Of a stretch of 64,000 nucleotides of DNA, positions 63,342-64,000 are shown one piece after another. The stretch's first letter is position 1. Every line of letters begins with the position of its first letter. The position numbers were made by a program, and so were the translations under genes. Source of the stretch: Eutreptiella sp. 'Long Island Sound 2002' (lineage: Eukaryota; Euglenozoa; Euglenophyceae; Eutreptiales; Eutreptiaceae); the NCBI GenBank assembly GCA_964036045.1, contig OZ038382.1, forward strand, positions 86,031,918-86,095,917, given 5' to 3'. The notes under the pieces were generated by a model. That model was given only the letters and a program-made list of their open reading frames with translations, did not search any database and had not been told where the DNA came from.

Positions 63342-64000
63342 TTGCTCAAATGGAGATCTAAAGAGATGGCTATACCCCCTGTGATTAAATGGTGTGACGT
63401 GTTTGCATTCAATAATGCTGTGGCTCAGAGTTTGGCGAAACCGGTGGGTAGGGCGCTGAGGGTGCTTCTACATGATACGTACACTACACTTTCGTCTCTG
63501 GCCTTGCCGGTTATGGTTGGAGCCGGGATCCGGTGTGTGCAGTGTCCAGGGCTCAGAGCTTGAAGTCCAATGTGTGTCCCTTGGAGGCGGATGTGGATGA
63601 TATATTCTGGGAATTGGATAAAGAGGTGTGCATGTCAGCAATTTCACATGCTCTGTGTGTGGCTAAGGACTCCCGTAGGGAGAAGAACATGGTCTTTGCC
63701 CTTCATAAAGGGGGTGATAAGTCGTTAGACAGGATTGGCAGTTCCACCTCAGAGGAGTTTCGGATCCTCACAGAGGAAGAGCTACTGTACTTTGTCAGCT
63801 GGGACCTGTTTCAAAATACGCTGATGGTGTGTGGGCCTGTCCTCCTTTCTCAAGGGAAGCAAGGGGTGCCCATAGGGGGTCAGCTGGCCGCGCATATCGC
63901 CGAATTTTGGGCTATGTACTCGGAGCACCTGACCTTCTCTGTCGAGTCCAGCGTGAGGAGAGATAGACAGGTGGACCGGCGGAAGAGGGTAGATGGTCTG
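63342..64000 (+). pseudogene. Decayed reverse transcriptase, copy 2 (cut by window end)
   Basis: Counterpart of 18,447-19,105. It keeps TGG at 63,608 (VDDIFWELDKEV) where copy 1 has a stop, so the block from about 63,570 to beyond the window end reads open through motif A and motif B (GVPIGGQLAA). Motif C lies outside the window. Confidence 0.55.

Larger units (their letters stand above)
55532..64000. repeat. Direct segmental duplication, copy 2
   Basis: Second copy of 10,658-19,105. It begins at a sharp satellite strand switch (minus before 55,531, plus after) and continues past the window end. Copy-specific changes include a stop codon at 60,890 in the element C gene that copy 1 lacks. Conversely, it has TGG at 63,608 where copy 1 has TAG at 18,713. 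Confidence 0.93.

Overview
The window looks like nuclear DNA from a eukaryote with a large, repeat-choked genome. Genes are split by short GT-AG introns, there are no bacterial-style operons, and almost everything is either a transposable element or a satellite. My best guess is a green-lineage alga. This rests on the general look of the element proteins (from memory, not searched) and on copy-specific stop mutations in CAG context, which would fit plant-type CHG methylation. I cannot name the species. No rRNA or tRNA gene and no recognisable host housekeeping gene was found.

Layout. About 27 kb (43%) is a G-rich satellite with a 10-bp unit, consensus CCTATGGGGR, in blocks that switch strand: 5,980-13,312, 21,185-30,478, 30,935-32,608, 42,277-48,061 and 55,000-58,206. 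A second satellite with a 72-bp hairpin unit fills 32,609-35,965. Embedded in these are two families of terminal-inverted-repeat (TIR) transposons. Element A is complete at 48,062-54,999, and a reversed copy cut by the window edge lies at 1-5,979. It carries a two-exon gene for a putative 2-oxoglutarate/Fe(II) dioxygenase-like protein with a coiled-coil tail, followed by a candidate DDE transposase. Element C (13,313-18,335 and 58,207-63,230, plus two broken ends) carries a decayed multi-exon gene on the minus strand. A decayed reverse-transcriptase gene follows each copy of C. Two short non-autonomous TIR elements (30,479-30,934; 33,378-33,649) sit inside the satellites. The middle (36.3-42.3 kb) holds an unidentified multi-exon minus-strand gene and a 330-codon open frame of unknown nature.

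Large-scale structure. Positions 1-10,659 reappear reversed at 43,157-54,039, and 10,658-19,105 reappear in direct orientation at 55,532-64,000. The two homologies meet at the same base (about 10,658). The right half is therefore a second copy of the left half in which a 12.4-kb bracket (43,157-55,531: satellite plus element A) has been inverted.

How the parts relate. The most interesting pattern is shared by A and C, and perhaps by the central gene. Each family has its own short palindromic motif (A: TTCGTACGAA; C: TCTAGCGGCG and its complement; central gene: GAAATTTCGGCC), and that motif occurs in clusters both at the element ends or flanks and inside the element's introns. Element A additionally couples a transposase to a dioxygenase-like protein. 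This recalls, but is not shown to be, the association of TET/JBP-type dioxygenases with fungal KDZ transposons. Most reading frames are interrupted by stops or by length changes in C/G homopolymers, so the copies here are probably inactive or contain sequencing errors.
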